From contig NC_064040.1 of NCBI RefSeq assembly GCF_932526225.1, positions 994,001 to 1,058,000 on the forward strand: 64,000 nucleotides of DNA, given 5' to 3'. This DNA comes from Nematostella vectensis. Lineage: Eukaryota > Cnidaria > Anthozoa > Actiniaria > Edwardsiidae. The notes beneath the pieces were generated by a model that saw only the letters and a program-made list of their open reading frames with translations, was not told where the DNA came from and ran no database searches. A program made the position numbers and the translations under genes. Positions 23,878 through 37,903 of the stretch are shown piece after piece (position 1 is the stretch's first letter; the number at the start of each line of letters is the position of its first letter).

Positions 23878-25888
23878 TGTTTTTTGTTAACTTCCTAGGA
23901 ACAAATTGAATACATATAATCAATAAATCTAGCAAGCTTATTTTGCAAACGCACTTTTTTTTATTATTTTTGCGCAAAACCTATCAGGATGAAGGGGGTC
24001 CAGCCCAAAAAATAAAACGAATTAAAAAAAAAGCCCATTGGCCTGGGATCGAACCCGGTCTGAAGAACAAAACGGAAACAATACATACGGATTACCCAAT
24101 CGGTATGGCAGCACAAGGCTTTTACAGAAGGCTGTAAAGAACCCGAAGGCCCCAAGCACCGATATTTCCGAGCGAATATGCTGTACAACACTCTTGCAAG
24201 GTTATCCCAACCCGCGCATTAATGGGGAGGACAATAACCAGGATCCCAGGCCTGTAATACTGTTACGCCACGCACAGCTCGCCGAGATTGTGGATGACAA
24301 AAAATAGAGGTCTATTTGGGCGTCTTGGGTCCCTTGGGGACTCGCCATGCGCACGGGCGCATCTCTTTTATTGTGTACATGACATCAAATTAGCGAAGAA
24401 AAAAGACGCTGTTTTGGTATCATGTGAAAATCATAAAATAAATAGAAATAAAGACGTAAGGGGGGAGAATATTGACATCTTCATATTAGAATATTGACAA
24501 AATCCGCAATTTTGTCTACGCTGACTAAGTAAAGCTGTATTTTACTTTAAAGGGGCAGCAGCATAGTACTGCGCATGTCTGGAGTCAGTGTTTATTGTAG
24601 GCTTTTAAGTGTCTACAAACAGTTGAACTTTTTAAAAGCTGTTAATACCTTATTAAATAATATGCAATATTATATTGAAAAATATGTTAATGGACAGTTT
24701 GTGGTCATTTTTTTTGTTTTGTTTAAAGTCCCCCACATGTACCAAAAGCTCATAAGTCAGTATTAGAATTTCACTGAAGTTCATTGTGTCATGGCTCTAT
24801 AAGCTATTGCAAATCTCTTAAACATGACACTCCCCCTTTAAAGGAAAGTAAAAAAAAATCACAATTGTTGGTGGGGGTCTCTGCTGAGTTTGTTTTCTTT
24901 TTAGTTTTGTTCTATTATTATTATTATTATTATTATTTTCTTTTTTAGAGGGGGAGGGGAATTCAGCTAAAAATAGCCAAGGGTCAATTCAAGCAACTAG
25001 TACAAAAGATGTTTTTTTGCAGTCCTTTATTCAATATATTCAAGGTTATCATGCAATTCTGTTGTTTGACTGCATATATATATTTTTTCTTTCTTTTCAT
25101 TACAAGTGCTATATGTGTAATTGGTGACCATAGCTATGATTACTATTATTTAGAATAATTTTTTACCTACTAACAGAAAACAACTTGACTGCAAAACACT
25201 TACTGTAGGGCACTCGATATTAGGCATTACTTTCATGTGGATGTAAGGTTGAAATGTCAAAGCCTTCATTAACCCGTGAACTACGCTTTAGCGTATTACA
25301 CTTTGTGGTGATCTGATTCTATTGTTCTTTTTTGTGTTTTTTTCTAACTATTACCGTTTAACTATCACACTTTGTTTCACGGGTTAATGAAAACCACTCT
25401 AATTACTTACAGTAGTTCTTTTTTAATATTATCATTTACTTGTATAATTTAGATGAGCAATACATATTTCTTTATGGCTTTGTAGAGCTCATCTCGTTCC
25501 TCATAAATAACAAACAAAATGAAGTTTGTTCTTATTTTGGTGCAAAGGAATCTACAGTAGTTTTCTAATCAGATAATTGTTCTTCTTTTAACACTCACCT
25601 GTTATTTCAACAGGCTTACTTGAGTTTGCTTGTCTCAGAAATAGACCTTGCTTAATAAACAAAGACATGTTACAAACTTATTTAATAATAGGTAACAACT
25701 GCAATATTGTATGAAGAGAGTGCCCCTCTCTTCCCCCTGTTATTGTTGAAATTATGCTCAATAAACTTTTACCTCTTCCCTCTCCACCAGTTAAGCATTC
25801 TATGTATGCTTCCCTGTACAAAATGCACCCCTTCAAATAGAACATTAAAGTTCACATACTTGTTTACTTCCTCAAACTCTTTGCTTTG
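23878..25888 (+). repeat. Satellite unit 13 (2,011 bp), expanded ATT run
   Basis: B-box-like site at 24045-24055. ATT microsatellite expanded near 24911-24938. The GCTCTAGAGC palindrome is broken (GGCTCTATAAGC). The head reads CCAGCCCAAAAAATAAAACG. Copied as unit 16. Confidence 0.97.
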
Positions 25889-27838
25889 TGTTTTTTGTTA
25901 ACTTCCTAGGAACAAATTGAATACATATAATCAATAAATCTAGCAAGCTTATTTTGCAAACTCACTTTTTTTTATTATTTTTGCGCAAAACCTATCAGGA
26001 TTAAGGGGGTCCAGCCCAAACAAAAAAAAACGAATTAAAAAAAAAGCCCATTGGCCTGGGATCGAACCCGGTCTGAAGAACAAAACGGAAACCATACATA
26101 CGGATTACCCAATCGGTATGGCAGCACAAGTCTTTTACGGAAGGCTGTAAAGAACCCGAAGGCCCCAAGCACCGATATTTCCGAGCGAATATGCTGTACA
26201 ACACTCTTGCAAGGTTATCCCAACCCGCGCATTAATGGGGAGGACAATAACCAGGATCCCAGGCCTGTAATACGGTTACGCCACGCACAGCTCGCCGAGA
26301 TTGTGGATGACAAAAAATAGAGGTCTATTTGGGCGTCTTGGGTCAATTGGGGACTCGCCATGCGCACGGGCGCATCTCTTTTATTGTGTACATGACATCA
26401 AATTAGCGAAGAAAAAAGACGCTGTTTTGGTATCATGTGAAAAGCATAAAATAGATAGAAATAAAGACTTAAGGGGGGAGAATATTGACATATTCATATT
26501 AGAATATTGACAAAATCCGCAATATTGTCTACGCTGACTAAGTAAAGCTGTATTTTACTTTAAAGGGGCAGCAGCATAGTACTGCGCATGTCTGGAGTCA
26601 GTGTTTATTGTAGGCTTTTAAGTGTCTACAAACAGTTGAACTTTTTAAAAGCTGTGAATACCTTATTAAATAATATGCAATATTATATTGAAAACTATGT
26701 TAATTGACAGTTTGTGGTCATTTTTTTTGTTTTGTTTAAAGTCTCCCACATGTACCAAAAGCTCATAAGTCAGTATTAGAATTTCACTGAAGTTCATTGT
26801 GTCAGGGCTCTAGAGCTATTGCAAATCTCTTAAACATGACACTCCCCCTTTGTTTTATTTTTAGTTTTGTTCTATTATTATTATTATTTTCTTTTTTAGA
26901 GGGGGAGGGGAATTCATCTAAAAATAGCCAAGGGTCAATTCAAGCAACTAGTACAAAAGATGTTTATTTGCAGTCCTTTATTCAATATATTCAAGGTTAT
27001 CATGCAATTCTGTTGTTTGACTGCATATATATATTTTTTCTTTCTTTTCATTACAAGTGCTATATGTGTAATTGGTGACCATAGCTATGATTACTATTAT
27101 TTAGAATAATTTTTTACCTACTAACAGAAAACAACTTGACTGCAAAACACTTACTGTAGGGCACTCGATATTAGGCATTACTTTCATGTGGATGTAAGGT
27201 TGAAATGTCAAAGCCTTCATTAACCCGTGAACTACGCTTTAGCGTATTACACTTTGTGGTGATCTGATTCTATTGTTATTTTTGTGTTTTTTTCTCACTA
27301 TTACCGTTTAACTATCACACTTTGTTTCACGGGTTAATGAAAACCACTCTAATTACTTACAGTAGTTCTTTTTTAATATTATCATTTACTTGTATAATTT
27401 AGATGAGCAATACATATTTCTTTATGGCTTTGTAGAGCTCATCCCGTTCCTCATAAATAACAAACAAAATGAAGTTTGTTCTTATTTTGGTGCAAAGGAA
27501 TCTACATTCGTTTTCTAATCAGATAATTGTTTTTCTTTTAACACTCACCTGTTATTTCAACAGGCTTACTTGAGTTTGCTTGTCTCAGAAATAGACCTTG
27601 CTTAATAAACAAAGACATGTTACAAACTTATTTAATAATAGGTAACAACTGCAATAGTGTATGAAGAGAGTGCCCCTCTCTTCCCCCTGCTATTGTTGAA
27701 ATTATGCTCAATAAACTTTTACCTCTTCCCTCTCCACCAGTTAAGCATTCTATGTATGCTTCAGTGTACAAAATGCACCCCTTCAAATAGAACACTAAAG
27801 TTCACATACTTGTTTACTTCCTCAAACTCTTTGCTTTG
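25889..27838 (+). repeat. Satellite unit 14 (1,950 bp), with 52 bp deletion; junction unit of the trimer duplication
   Basis: The first part matches unit 17 and the later part matches unit 11, so the duplication breakpoint lies inside this unit. Deletion junction near 26849-26852. Shares ATAGATAGAAATAAAGACTTAAG with unit 11. B-box-like site at 26058-26068. Confidence 0.97.
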
Positions 27839-29838
27839 TGTTTTTTGTTAACTTCCTAGGAACAAATTGAATACATATAATCAATAAATCTAGCAAGCTT
27901 ATTTTGCAAACTCACTTGTTTTTTATTATTTTTGCGCAAAACCTATCAGGATTAAGGGGGTCCAGCACAAAGAAAAAAAAAACGAATTAAAAAAAAAGCC
28001 CATTGGCCTGGGATCGAACCCGGTCTGAAGAACAAAACGGAAACCATACATACGGATCACCCAATCGGTATGGCAGCACAAGGCTTTTACGGAAGGCTGT
28101 AAAGAACCCGAAGGCCCCAAGCACCGATATTTCCGAGCGAATATGCTGTACAACACTCTTGCAAGGTTATCCCAACCCGCGCATTAATGAGGAGGACAAT
28201 AACCAGGATCTCAGGCCTGTAAAACGGTTACGCCACGCACAGCTCGCCGAGATTGTGGATGACAAAAAATAGAGGTCTATTTGGGCGTCTTGGGTCCCTT
28301 GGGGACTCGCCATGCGCACGGGCGCATCTCATTTATTGTGTACATGACATCAAATTAGCGAAGAAAAAGACGCTGTTTTGGTATCATGTGAAAAGCATAA
28401 AATAAATAGAAATAAAGACGTAAGGGGGGAGAATATTGACATCTTCATATTAGAATATTGACAAAATCCGCAATTTTGTCTACGCTGACTAAGTAAAGCT
28501 GTATTTTACTTTAAAGGGGCAACAGCATAGTACTGCGCATGTCTGGAGTCAGTGATTATTGTAGGCTTTTAAGTGACAACAAACAGTTGAACTTTTTAAA
28601 AGCTGTGAATGCCTTATTAAATAATATGCAATATTATATTGAAAACTAGGTTAATTGACAGTTTGTGGTCATTTTTGTTGTTTTGTTTAAAGTCTCCCAC
28701 ATGTACCAAAAGCTCATAAGTCAGTATTAGAATTTCACTGAAGTTCATTGTGTCAGGGCTCTAGAGCTATTGCAAATCTCTTAACCATGACACTCCCCTT
28801 TTAAAGGAAAGTAAAAAAAATCAAAATTGTTGGTGGGGGTCTCTGTTGTGTTTGTTTTCTTTTTAGTTTTATTCTATTATTATTATTATTTTCGTTTTTA
28901 GAGGGGGAGGGGAATTCAGCTAAAAATAGCCAAGGGTCAATTCAAGCAACTAGTACAAAAGATGTTTTATTGCAGTCCTTTATTCAATATATTCAAGGTT
29001 ATCATGCAATTCTGTTGTTTAACTGCATATATATATTTTTTTTCTTTCTTTTCATTACAAGTTCTATATGTGTAAGTGGTGACCATAGCTATGATTACTA
29101 TTATTTAGAATAATTTTTTACCTACTAAAAGAAAACAACTTGACTGCAAAACACTTACTGTAGGGCACTCGATATTAGGCATTACTTTCATGTGGATGTA
29201 AGGTTGATATGTCAAAACCTTCATTAACCCGTGAACTACGCTTTAGCGTATTACACTTTGTTGTGATCTGATTCTATTGTTCTTTTTTGTGTTTTACTAA
29301 CTATTACCGTTTAACTATCACACTTTGTTTCACGGGTTAATGAAAACCACTCTAATTACTTACAGTAATTCTTTTTTAATATTATTATTTATTGTATAAT
29401 TTAGATGAGCAATACATATTTCTTCTTGGCCTTGTAGAGCTCATCTCGTTCCTCATAAATAACAAACAAAATTAAGTTTGTTCTTATTTGGTGCAAAGGA
29501 ATCTACATTAGTTTTCTAATCAGATAATTGTTTTTTTTAACACTCACCTGTTATTTCAACAGCTCTTACTTGAGTTTGCTTGTCTCAGAAATAGACCTTG
29601 CTTAATAAACAAAGACATGTTACAAACTTATTTAATAATAGGTAACAACTGCAATATTGTATGAAGAGAGTGCCCCTCTCTTCCCCCTGTTATTGTTGAT
29701 ATTATGCTCAATAAACTTTTACCTCTTCCCTCTCCACCAGTTAAGCATTCTATGTATGCTTCTCTGTACAAAATGCACCCCTTCAAATAGAACATTAAAG
29801 TACACATACTTGTTTACTTCCTCAAACTCTTTGCTTTG
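27839..29838 (+). repeat. Satellite unit 15 (2,000 bp), copy of unit 12
   Basis: Matches unit 12, including the missing A that shifts the 69-codon frame. The position that is TGA in unit 12 is TGC here. B-box-like site at 28010-28020. Confidence 0.97.
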
Positions 29839-31850
29839 TGTTTTTTGTTAACTTCCTAGGAACAAATTGAATACATATAATCAATAAATCTAGCAAGCTT
29901 ATTTTGCAAACGCACTTTTTTTTATTATTTTTGCGCAAAACCTATCAGGATGAAGGGGGTCCAGCCCAAAAAATAAAACGAATTAAAAAAAAAAGCCCAT
30001 TGGCCTGGGATCGAACCCGGTCTGAAGAACAAAACGGAAACAATACATACGGATTACCCAATCGGTATGGCAGCACAAGGCTTTTACAGAAGGCTGTAAA
30101 GAACCCGAAGGCCCCAAGCACCGATATTTCCGAGCGAATATGCTGTACAACACTCTTGCAAGGTTATCCCAACCCGCGCATTAATGGGGAGGACAATAAC
30201 CAGGATCCCAGGCCTGTAATACTGTTACGCCACGCACAGCTCGCCGAGATTGTGGATGACAAAAAATAGAGGTCTATTTGGGCGTCTTGGGTCCCTTGGG
30301 GACTCGCCATGCGCACGGGCGCATCTCTTTTATTGTGTACATGACATCAAATTAGCGAAGAAAAAAGACGCTGTTTTGGTATCATGTGAAAATCATAAAA
30401 TAAATAGAAATAAAGACGTAAGGGGGGAGAATATTGACATCTTCATATTAGAATATTGACAAAATCCGCAATTTTGTCTACGCTGACTAAGTAAAGCTGT
30501 ATTTTACTTTAAAGGGGCAGCAGCATAGTACTGCGCATGTCTGGAGTCAGTGTTTATTGTAGGCTTTTAAGTGTCTACAAACAGTTGAACTTTTTAAAAG
30601 CTGTTAATACCTTATTAAATAATATGCAATATTATATTGAAAAATATGTTAATGGACAGTTTGTGGTCATTTTTTTTGTTTTGTTTAAAGTCCCCCACAT
30701 GTACCAAAAGCTCATAAGTCAGTATTAGAATTTCACTGAAGTTCATTGTGTCATGGCTCTATAAGCTATTGCAAATCTCTTAAACATGACACTCCCCCTT
30801 TAAAGGAAAGTAAAAAAAAATCACAATTGTTGGTGGGGGTCTCTGCTGAGTTTGTTTTCTTTTTAGTTTTGTTCTATTATTATTATTATTATTATTATTT
30901 TCTTTTTTAGAGGGGGAGGGGAATTCAGCTAAAAATAGCCAAGGGTCAATTCAAGCAACTAGTACAAAAGATGTTTTTTTGCAGTCCTTTATTCAATATA
31001 TTCAAGGTTATCATGCAATTCTGTTGTTTGACTGCATATATATATTTTTTCTTTCTTTTTATTACAAGTGCTATATGTGTAATTGGTGACCATAGCTATG
31101 ATTACTATTATTTAGAATAATTTTTTACCTACTAACAGAAAACAACTTGACTGCAAAACACTTACTGTAGGGCACTCGATATTAGGCATTACTTTCATGT
31201 GGATGTAAGGTTGAAATGTCAAAGCCTTCATTAACCCGTGAACTACGCTTTAGCGTATTACACTTTGTGGTGATCTGATTCTATTGTTCTTTTTTGTGTT
31301 TTTTTCTAACTATTACCGTTTAACTATCACACTTTGTTTCACGGGTTAATGAAAACCACTCTAATTACTTACAGTAGTTCTTTTTTAATATTATCATTTA
31401 CTTGTATAATTTAGATGAGCAATACATATTTCTTTATGGCTTTGTAGAGCTCATCTCGTTCCTCATAAATAACAAACAAAATGAAGTTTGTTCTTATTTT
31501 GGTGCAAAGGAATCTACAGTAGTTTTCTAATCAGATAATTGTTCTTCTTTTAACACTCACCTGTTATTTCAACAGCCTTACTTGAGTTTGCTTGTCTCAG
31601 AAATAGACCTTGCTTAATAAACAAAGACATGTTACAAACTTATTTAATAATAGGTAACAACTGCAATATTGTATGAAGAGAGTGCCCCTCTCTTCCCCCT
31701 GTTATTGTTGAAATTATGCTCAATAAACTTTTACCTCTTCCCTCTCCACCAGTTAAGCATTCTATGTATGCTTCCCTGTACAAAATGCACCCCTTCAAAT
31801 AGAACATTAAAGTTCACATACTTGTTTACTTCCTCAAACTCTTTGCTTTG
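29839..31850 (+). repeat. Satellite unit 16 (2,012 bp), copy of unit 13
   Basis: Matches unit 13, including the expanded ATT run and GGCTCTATAAGC. Small differences include one extra A in the tract before GCCCATTGG and TTTATTACAAG for TTCATTACAAG. B-box-like site at 30007-30017. Confidence 0.97.
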
Positions 31851-33904
31851 TGTTTTTTGTTAACTTCCTAGGAACAAATTGAATACATATAATCAATAAA
31901 TCTAGCAAGCTTATTTTGCAAACTCACTTTTTTTTATTATTTTTGCGCAAAACCTATCAGGATTAAGGGGGTCCAGCCCAAACAAAAAAAAACGAATTAA
32001 AAAAAAAGCCCATTGGCCTGGGATCGAACCCGGTCTGAAGAACAAAACGGAAACCATACATACGGATTACCCAATCGGTATGGCAGCACAAGGCTTTTAC
32101 AGAAGGCTGTAAAGAACCCGAAGGCCCCAAGCACCGATATTTCCGAGCGAATATGCTGTACAACACTCTTGCAAGGTTATCCCAACCCGCGCATTAATGG
32201 GGAGGACAATAACCAGGATCCCAGGCCTGTAATACTGTTACGCCACGCACAGCTCGCCGAGATTGTGGATGACAAAAAATAGAGGTCTATTTGGGCGTCT
32301 TGGGTCCCTTGGGGACTCGCCATGCGCACGGGCGCATCTCTTTTATTGTGTACATGACATCAAATTAGCGAAGAAAAAAGACGCTGTTTTGGTATCATGT
32401 GAAAATCATAAAATAAATAGAAATAAAGACGTAAGGGGGGAGAATATTGACATCTTCATATTAGAATATTGACAAAATCCGCAATTTTGTCTACGCTGAC
32501 TAAGTAAAGCTGTATTTTACTTTAAAGGGGCAGCAGCATAGTACTGCGCATGTCTGGAGTCAGTGTTTATTGTAGGCTTTTGAGTGTCTACAAACAGATG
32601 AACTTTTTAAAAGCTGTTAATACCTTATTAAATAATATGCAATATTATATTGAAAACTATGTTAATGGACAGTTTGTGGTCATTTTTTTTGTTTTGTTTA
32701 AAGTCTCCCACATGTACCAAAAGCTCATAAGTCAGTATTAGAATTTCACTGAAGTTCATTGTGTCATGGCTCTATGAGCTATTGCAAATCTCTTAACCAT
32801 GACACTCCCCTTTTAAAGGAAAGTAAAAAAAATCAAAATTGTTGGTGGGGGTCTCTGTTGTGTTTGTTTTCTTTTTAGTTTTGTTCTATTATTATTATTA
32901 TTATTATTATTATTTTCTTTTTTAGAGGGGGAGGGGAATTCAGCTAAAAATAGCCAAGGGTCAATTCAAGCAACTAGTACAAAAGATGTTTTTTTGCAGT
33001 CCTTTATTTAATATATTCAAGGTTATCATGCAATTCTGTTGTTTGACTGCATATATATATTTTTTCTTTCTTTTCTTTACAAGTGCTATATGTGTAATTG
33101 GTGACCATAGCTATGATTACTATTATTTAGAATAATTTTTTACCTACTAACAGAAAACAACTTGACTGCAAAACACTTACTGTAGGGCACTCGATATTAG
33201 GCATTACTTTCATGTGGATGTAAGGTTGAAATGTCAAAGCCTTCATTAACCCGTGAACTACGCTTTAGCGTATTACACTTTGTGGTGATCTGATTCTATT
33301 GTTCATTTTTGTGTTTTTTTCTAACTATTACCGTTTAAATATCACACTTTGTTTCACGGGTTAATGAAAACCACTCTAATTACTTATAGTAGTTCTTTTT
33401 TAATATTATCATTTACTTGTATAATTTAGATGAGCAATACATATTTCTTTATGGCTTTGTAGAGCTCATCTCGTTCCTCATAAATAACAAACAAAATGAA
33501 GTTTGTTCTTATTTTGGTGCAAAGGAATCTACAGTAGTTTTCTAATCAGATAATTGTTTTTCTTTTAACACTCACCTGTTATTTCAACAGCCTTACTTGA
33601 GTTTGCTTGTCTCAGAAATAGACCTTGCTTAATAAACACTTAAATAAAGTTTATGTATGTATGTATGTATGTAAACAAAGACATGTTACAAACTTATTTA
33701 ATAATAGGTAACAACTGCAATATTGTATGAAGAGAGTGCCCCTCTCTTCCCCCTGCTATTGTTGAAATTATGCTCAATAAACTTTTACCTCTTCCCTCTC
33801 CACCAGTTAAGCATTCTATGTATGCTTCCCTGTACAAAATGCACCCCTTCAAATAGAACATTAAAGTTCACATACTTGTTTACTTCCTCAGACTCTTTGC
33901 TTTG
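31851..33904 (+). repeat. Satellite unit 17 (2,054 bp), with retroposon tail insertion
   Basis: The head matches unit 14; from about 32,090 it resembles units 13 and 16. The extra length comes from a longer ATT run (about 32887-32915) and a 39 bp insertion near 33,638 with its own entry. B-box-like site at 32020-32030. Confidence 0.97.
33638..33676 (+). mobile_element. Severely truncated non-LTR retrotransposon tail, with TAAAC target duplication
   Basis: A 39 bp insertion found only in unit 17. It consists of ACTT, an AATAAA signal (33643-33648), GTTT, and about five copies of ATGT, bounded by TAAAC on both sides (33633-33637 and 33672-33676). A polyadenylation signal followed directly by a tetranucleotide tail is typical of the 3' end of many LINEs or their SINE partners. 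Nearly all of the element is missing, consistent with extreme 5' truncation. The family cannot be named from so little sequence. Confidence 0.65.
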
Positions 33905-35907
33905 TGTTTTTTGTTAACTTCCTAGGAACAAATTGAATACATATAATCAATAAATCTAGCAAGCTTATTTTGCAAACTCACTTTTTTTTATTATTTTTGC
34001 GCAAAACCTATCAGGATTAAGGGGGTCCAGCACAAAGAAAAAAACGAATTAAAAAAAAAAAAGCCCATTGGCCTGGGATCGAACCCGGTCTGAAGAACAA
34101 AACGGAAACCATACATACGGATTACCCAATCGGTATGGCAGCACAAGGCTTTTACGGAAGGCTGTAAAGAACCCGAAGGCCCCAAGCACCGATATTTCCG
34201 AGCGAATATGCTGTACAACACTCTTGCAAGGTTATCCCAACCCGCGCATTAATGGGGAGGACAATAACCAGGATCCCAGGCCTGTAATACGGTTACGCCA
34301 CGCACAGCTCGCCGAGATTGTGGATGACAAAAAATAGAAGTCTATTTGGGCGTCTTGGGTCCCTTGGGGACTCGCCATGCGCACGGGCGCATCTCTTTTA
34401 TTGTGTACATGACATCAAATTAGCGAAGAAAAAAGACGCTGTTTTGGTATCATGTGAAAATCATAAAATAAATAGAAATAAAGACGTAAGGGGGGAGAAT
34501 ATTGACATCTTCATATTAGAATATTGACAAAATCCGCAATTTTGTCTACGCTGACTAAGTAAAGCTGTATTTTACTTTAAAGGGGCAGCAGCATAGTACT
34601 GCGCATGTCTGGAGTCAGTGATTATTGTAGGCTTTTAAGTGTCAACAAACAGTTGAACTTTTTAAAAGCTGTCCATACCTTATTAAATAATATGCAATAT
34701 TATATTGAAAACTATGTTAATGGACAGTTTGTGGTCATTTTTTTTGTTTTGTTTAAAGTCTCCCACATGTACCAACAGCTCATAAGTCAGTATTAGAATT
34801 TCACTGAAGTTCATTGTGTCAGGGCTCTAGAGCTATTGCAAATCTCTTAACCATGACACTCCCCTTTTAAAGGAAAGTAAAAAAAATCAAAAGTGTTGGT
34901 GGGGGTCTCTGTTGTGTTTGTTTTCTTTTTAGTTTTGTTCTATTATTATTATTGTTTTCTTTTTTAGAGGGGGAGGGGAATTCAGCTAAAAATAGCCAAG
35001 GGGCAATTCAAGCAACTAGTACAAAAGATGTTTTTTTGCAGTCCTTTATTCAATATATTCAAGGTTATCATGCAATTCTGTTGTTTGACTGCATATATAT
35101 ACATTTTTTCTTTCTTTTCATTACAAGTTCTATATGTGTAAGTGGTGACCATAGCTATGATTACTATTATTTAGAATAATTTTCTACCTACTAAAAGAAA
35201 ACAACTTGACTGAAAAACACTTACTGTAAGGCACTCGATATTAGGCATTACCTTCATGTGGATGTAAGGTTGAAATGTCAAAACCTTCATTAACCCGTGA
35301 ACTACGCTTTAGCGTATTACACTTTGTGGTGATCTGATTCTATTGTTCTTTTTTGTGTTTTACTAACTATTACCGTTTAACTATCACACTTTGTTTCACG
35401 GGTTAATGAAAACCACTCTAATTACTTACAGTAGTTCTTTTTTAATATTATTATTTACTTGTATAATTTAGATGAGCAATACATATTTCTTTATGGCTTT
35501 GTAGAGCTCATCTCGTTCCTCATAAATAACAAACAAAATGAAGTTTGTTCTTATTTTGGTGCAAAGGAATCTACAGTAGTTTTCTAATCAGATAATTGTT
35601 TTTCTTTTAACACTCACCTGTTATTTCAACAGCCTTACTTGAGTTTGCTTGTCTCAGAAATAGACCTTGCTTAATAAACAAAGACATGTTACAAACTTAT
35701 TTAATAATAGGTAACAACTGCAATATTGTATGAAGAGAGTGCCCCTCTCTTCCCCCTGCTATTGTTGAAATTATGCTCAATAAACTTTTACCTGTTCCCT
35801 CTCCACCAGTTAAGCATTCTATGTATGCTTCCCTGTACAAAATGCACCCCTTCAAATAGAACATTAAAGTTCACATACTTGTTTACTTCCTCAAACTCTT
35901 TGCTTTG
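33905..35907 (+). repeat. Satellite unit 18 (2,003 bp)
   Basis: B-box-like site at 34075-34085. The ATT run is interrupted (ATTATTGTTTTC) and the AT run reads TATATATACATTTTTTC. Diagnostic AAAAATAGAAGTC after the 89-codon frame, shared with unit 19. Confidence 0.97.
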
Positions 35908-37903
35908 TGTTTTTTGTTAACTTCCTAGGAACAAATTGAATACATATAATCAATAAATCCAGCAAGCTTATTTTGCAAACTCACTTTTTTTTATTATTTT
36001 TGCGCAAAACCAATCAGGATTAGGGGGCTCAAGCACAAAGAAAAAAACGAATAAAAAAAAAGCCCATTGGCCTGGGATCGAACCCGGTCTGAAGAACAAA
36101 ACGGAAACCATACATACGGATTACCCAATCGGTATGGCAGCACAAGGCTTTTACGGAAGGCTGTAAAGAACCCGAAGGCCCCAAGCACCGATATTTCCGA
36201 GCGAATATGCTGTACAACACTCTTGCAAGGTTATCCCAACCCGCGCATTAATGGGGAGGACAATAACCAGGATCCCAGGCCTGTAATACGGTTACGCCAC
36301 GCACAGCTCGCCGAGATTGTGGATGACAAAAAATAGAAGTCTATTTGGGCGTCTTGGGTCCCTTGGGGACTCGCCATGCGCACGGGCGCATCTCTTTTAT
36401 TGTGTACATGACATCAAATTAGCGAAGAAAAAAGACGCTGTTTTGGTATCATGTGAAAAGCATAAAATAAATAGAAATAAAGACGTAAGGGGGGAGAATA
36501 TTGACATCTTCATATTAGAATATTGACAAAATCCGCAATTTTGTCTACGCTGACTAAGTAAAGCTGTATTTTACTTTAAAGGGGCAGCAGCATAGTACTG
36601 CGCATGTCTGGAGTCAGTGATTATTGTAGGCTTTTAAGTGTCAACAAACAGTTGAACTTTTTAAAAGCTGTTAATACCTTATCAAATAATATGCAATATT
36701 ATATTGAAAACTATGTTAATTGACAGTTTGTGGTCATTTTTTTTGTTTTGTTTAAAGTCCCCCACATGTACCAAAAGCTCATAAGTCAGTATTATAATTT
36801 CACTGAAGTTCATTGTGTCAGAGCTCTAGAGCTATTGCAAATCTCTTAACCATGACACTCCCCTTTTAAAGGAAAGTAAAAAAAATCAAAATTGTTGGTG
36901 GGGGTCTCTGTTGTGTTTGTTTTCTTTTTAGTTTTGTTCTATTATTATTATTATTTTCTTTTTTAGAGGGGGAGGGGAATTCAGCTAAAAATAGCCAATG
37001 GTCAATTCAAGCAACTAGTACAAAAGATGTTTTTTTGCAGTCCTTTATTCAATATATTCAAGGTTATCATGCAATTCTGTTGTTTGACTGCATATATATA
37101 TATTTTTTCTTTCTTTTCATTACAAGTTCTATATGTGTAAGTAATGACCATAGCTATGATTACTATTATTCAGAATATTTTTTTACCTACTAACAGAAAA
37201 CAACTTGACTGCCAAACACTTACTGTAGGGCACTCGATATTAGGCATTACTTTCATGTGGATGTAAGGTTAAAATGTCAAAACCTTCATTAACCCGTGAA
37301 CTACGCTTTAGCGTATTACACTTTGTGGTGATCTGATTCTATTGTTCTTTTTTGTGTTTTACTAACTATTACCGTTTAACTATCACACTTTGTTTCACGG
37401 GTTAATGAAAACCACTCTAATTACTTACAGTAATTCTTTTTTAATATTATTATTTACTTGTATAATTTAGATGAGCAACACATATTTCTTCTTGGCCTTG
37501 TAGAGCTCATCTCGTTCCTCATAAATAACAAACAGAATGAAGTTTGTTCTTATTTGGTGCAAGGGAATCTACATTAGTTTTCTAATCAGATAATTGTTTT
37601 TTTTAACACTCACCTGTTATTTCAACAGCTCTTACTTGAGTTTGCTTGTCTCAGAAATAGACTTTGCTTAATAAACAAATATATCTTACAAACTTATTTA
37701 ATAATAGGTAACAACTGCAATATTGTATGAAGAGAGTGCCCCTCCCTTCCCCTGCTATTGTTGACATTATGCTCAATAAACTGTTACCTCTCCCCTCTCC
37801 ACCAGTTAAGCATTCTATGTATGCTTTCCTGTACAAAATGCGCCCCTTCAAATAGAACATTAAAGTTCACATACTTGTTTACTTCCTCAAACTCTTTGCT
37901 TTG
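35908..37903 (+). repeat. Satellite unit 19 (1,996 bp), B variant
   Basis: B variant markers: GTAAGTAATGACC, GGTTAAAATGTC, TTCTTGGCCTTG and AACAAATATATC. The head reads GATTAGGGGGCTCAAGC, the right-hand subtype with one change. B-box-like site at 36074-36084. Confidence 0.97.

Larger units (their letters stand above)
20340..32082 (+). repeat. Higher-order three-unit duplication: about 20340-26120 copied as about 26301-32082
   Basis: Unit 12 matches 15 and 13 matches 16 at private variants. The second part of 11 matches the second part of 14, and the first part of 14 matches the first part of 17. The shift is about 5,961 bp throughout. The first part of unit 11 and the later part of unit 17 do not match their counterparts, which places the breakpoints inside units. 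Breakpoints are approximate. Confidence 0.85.
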
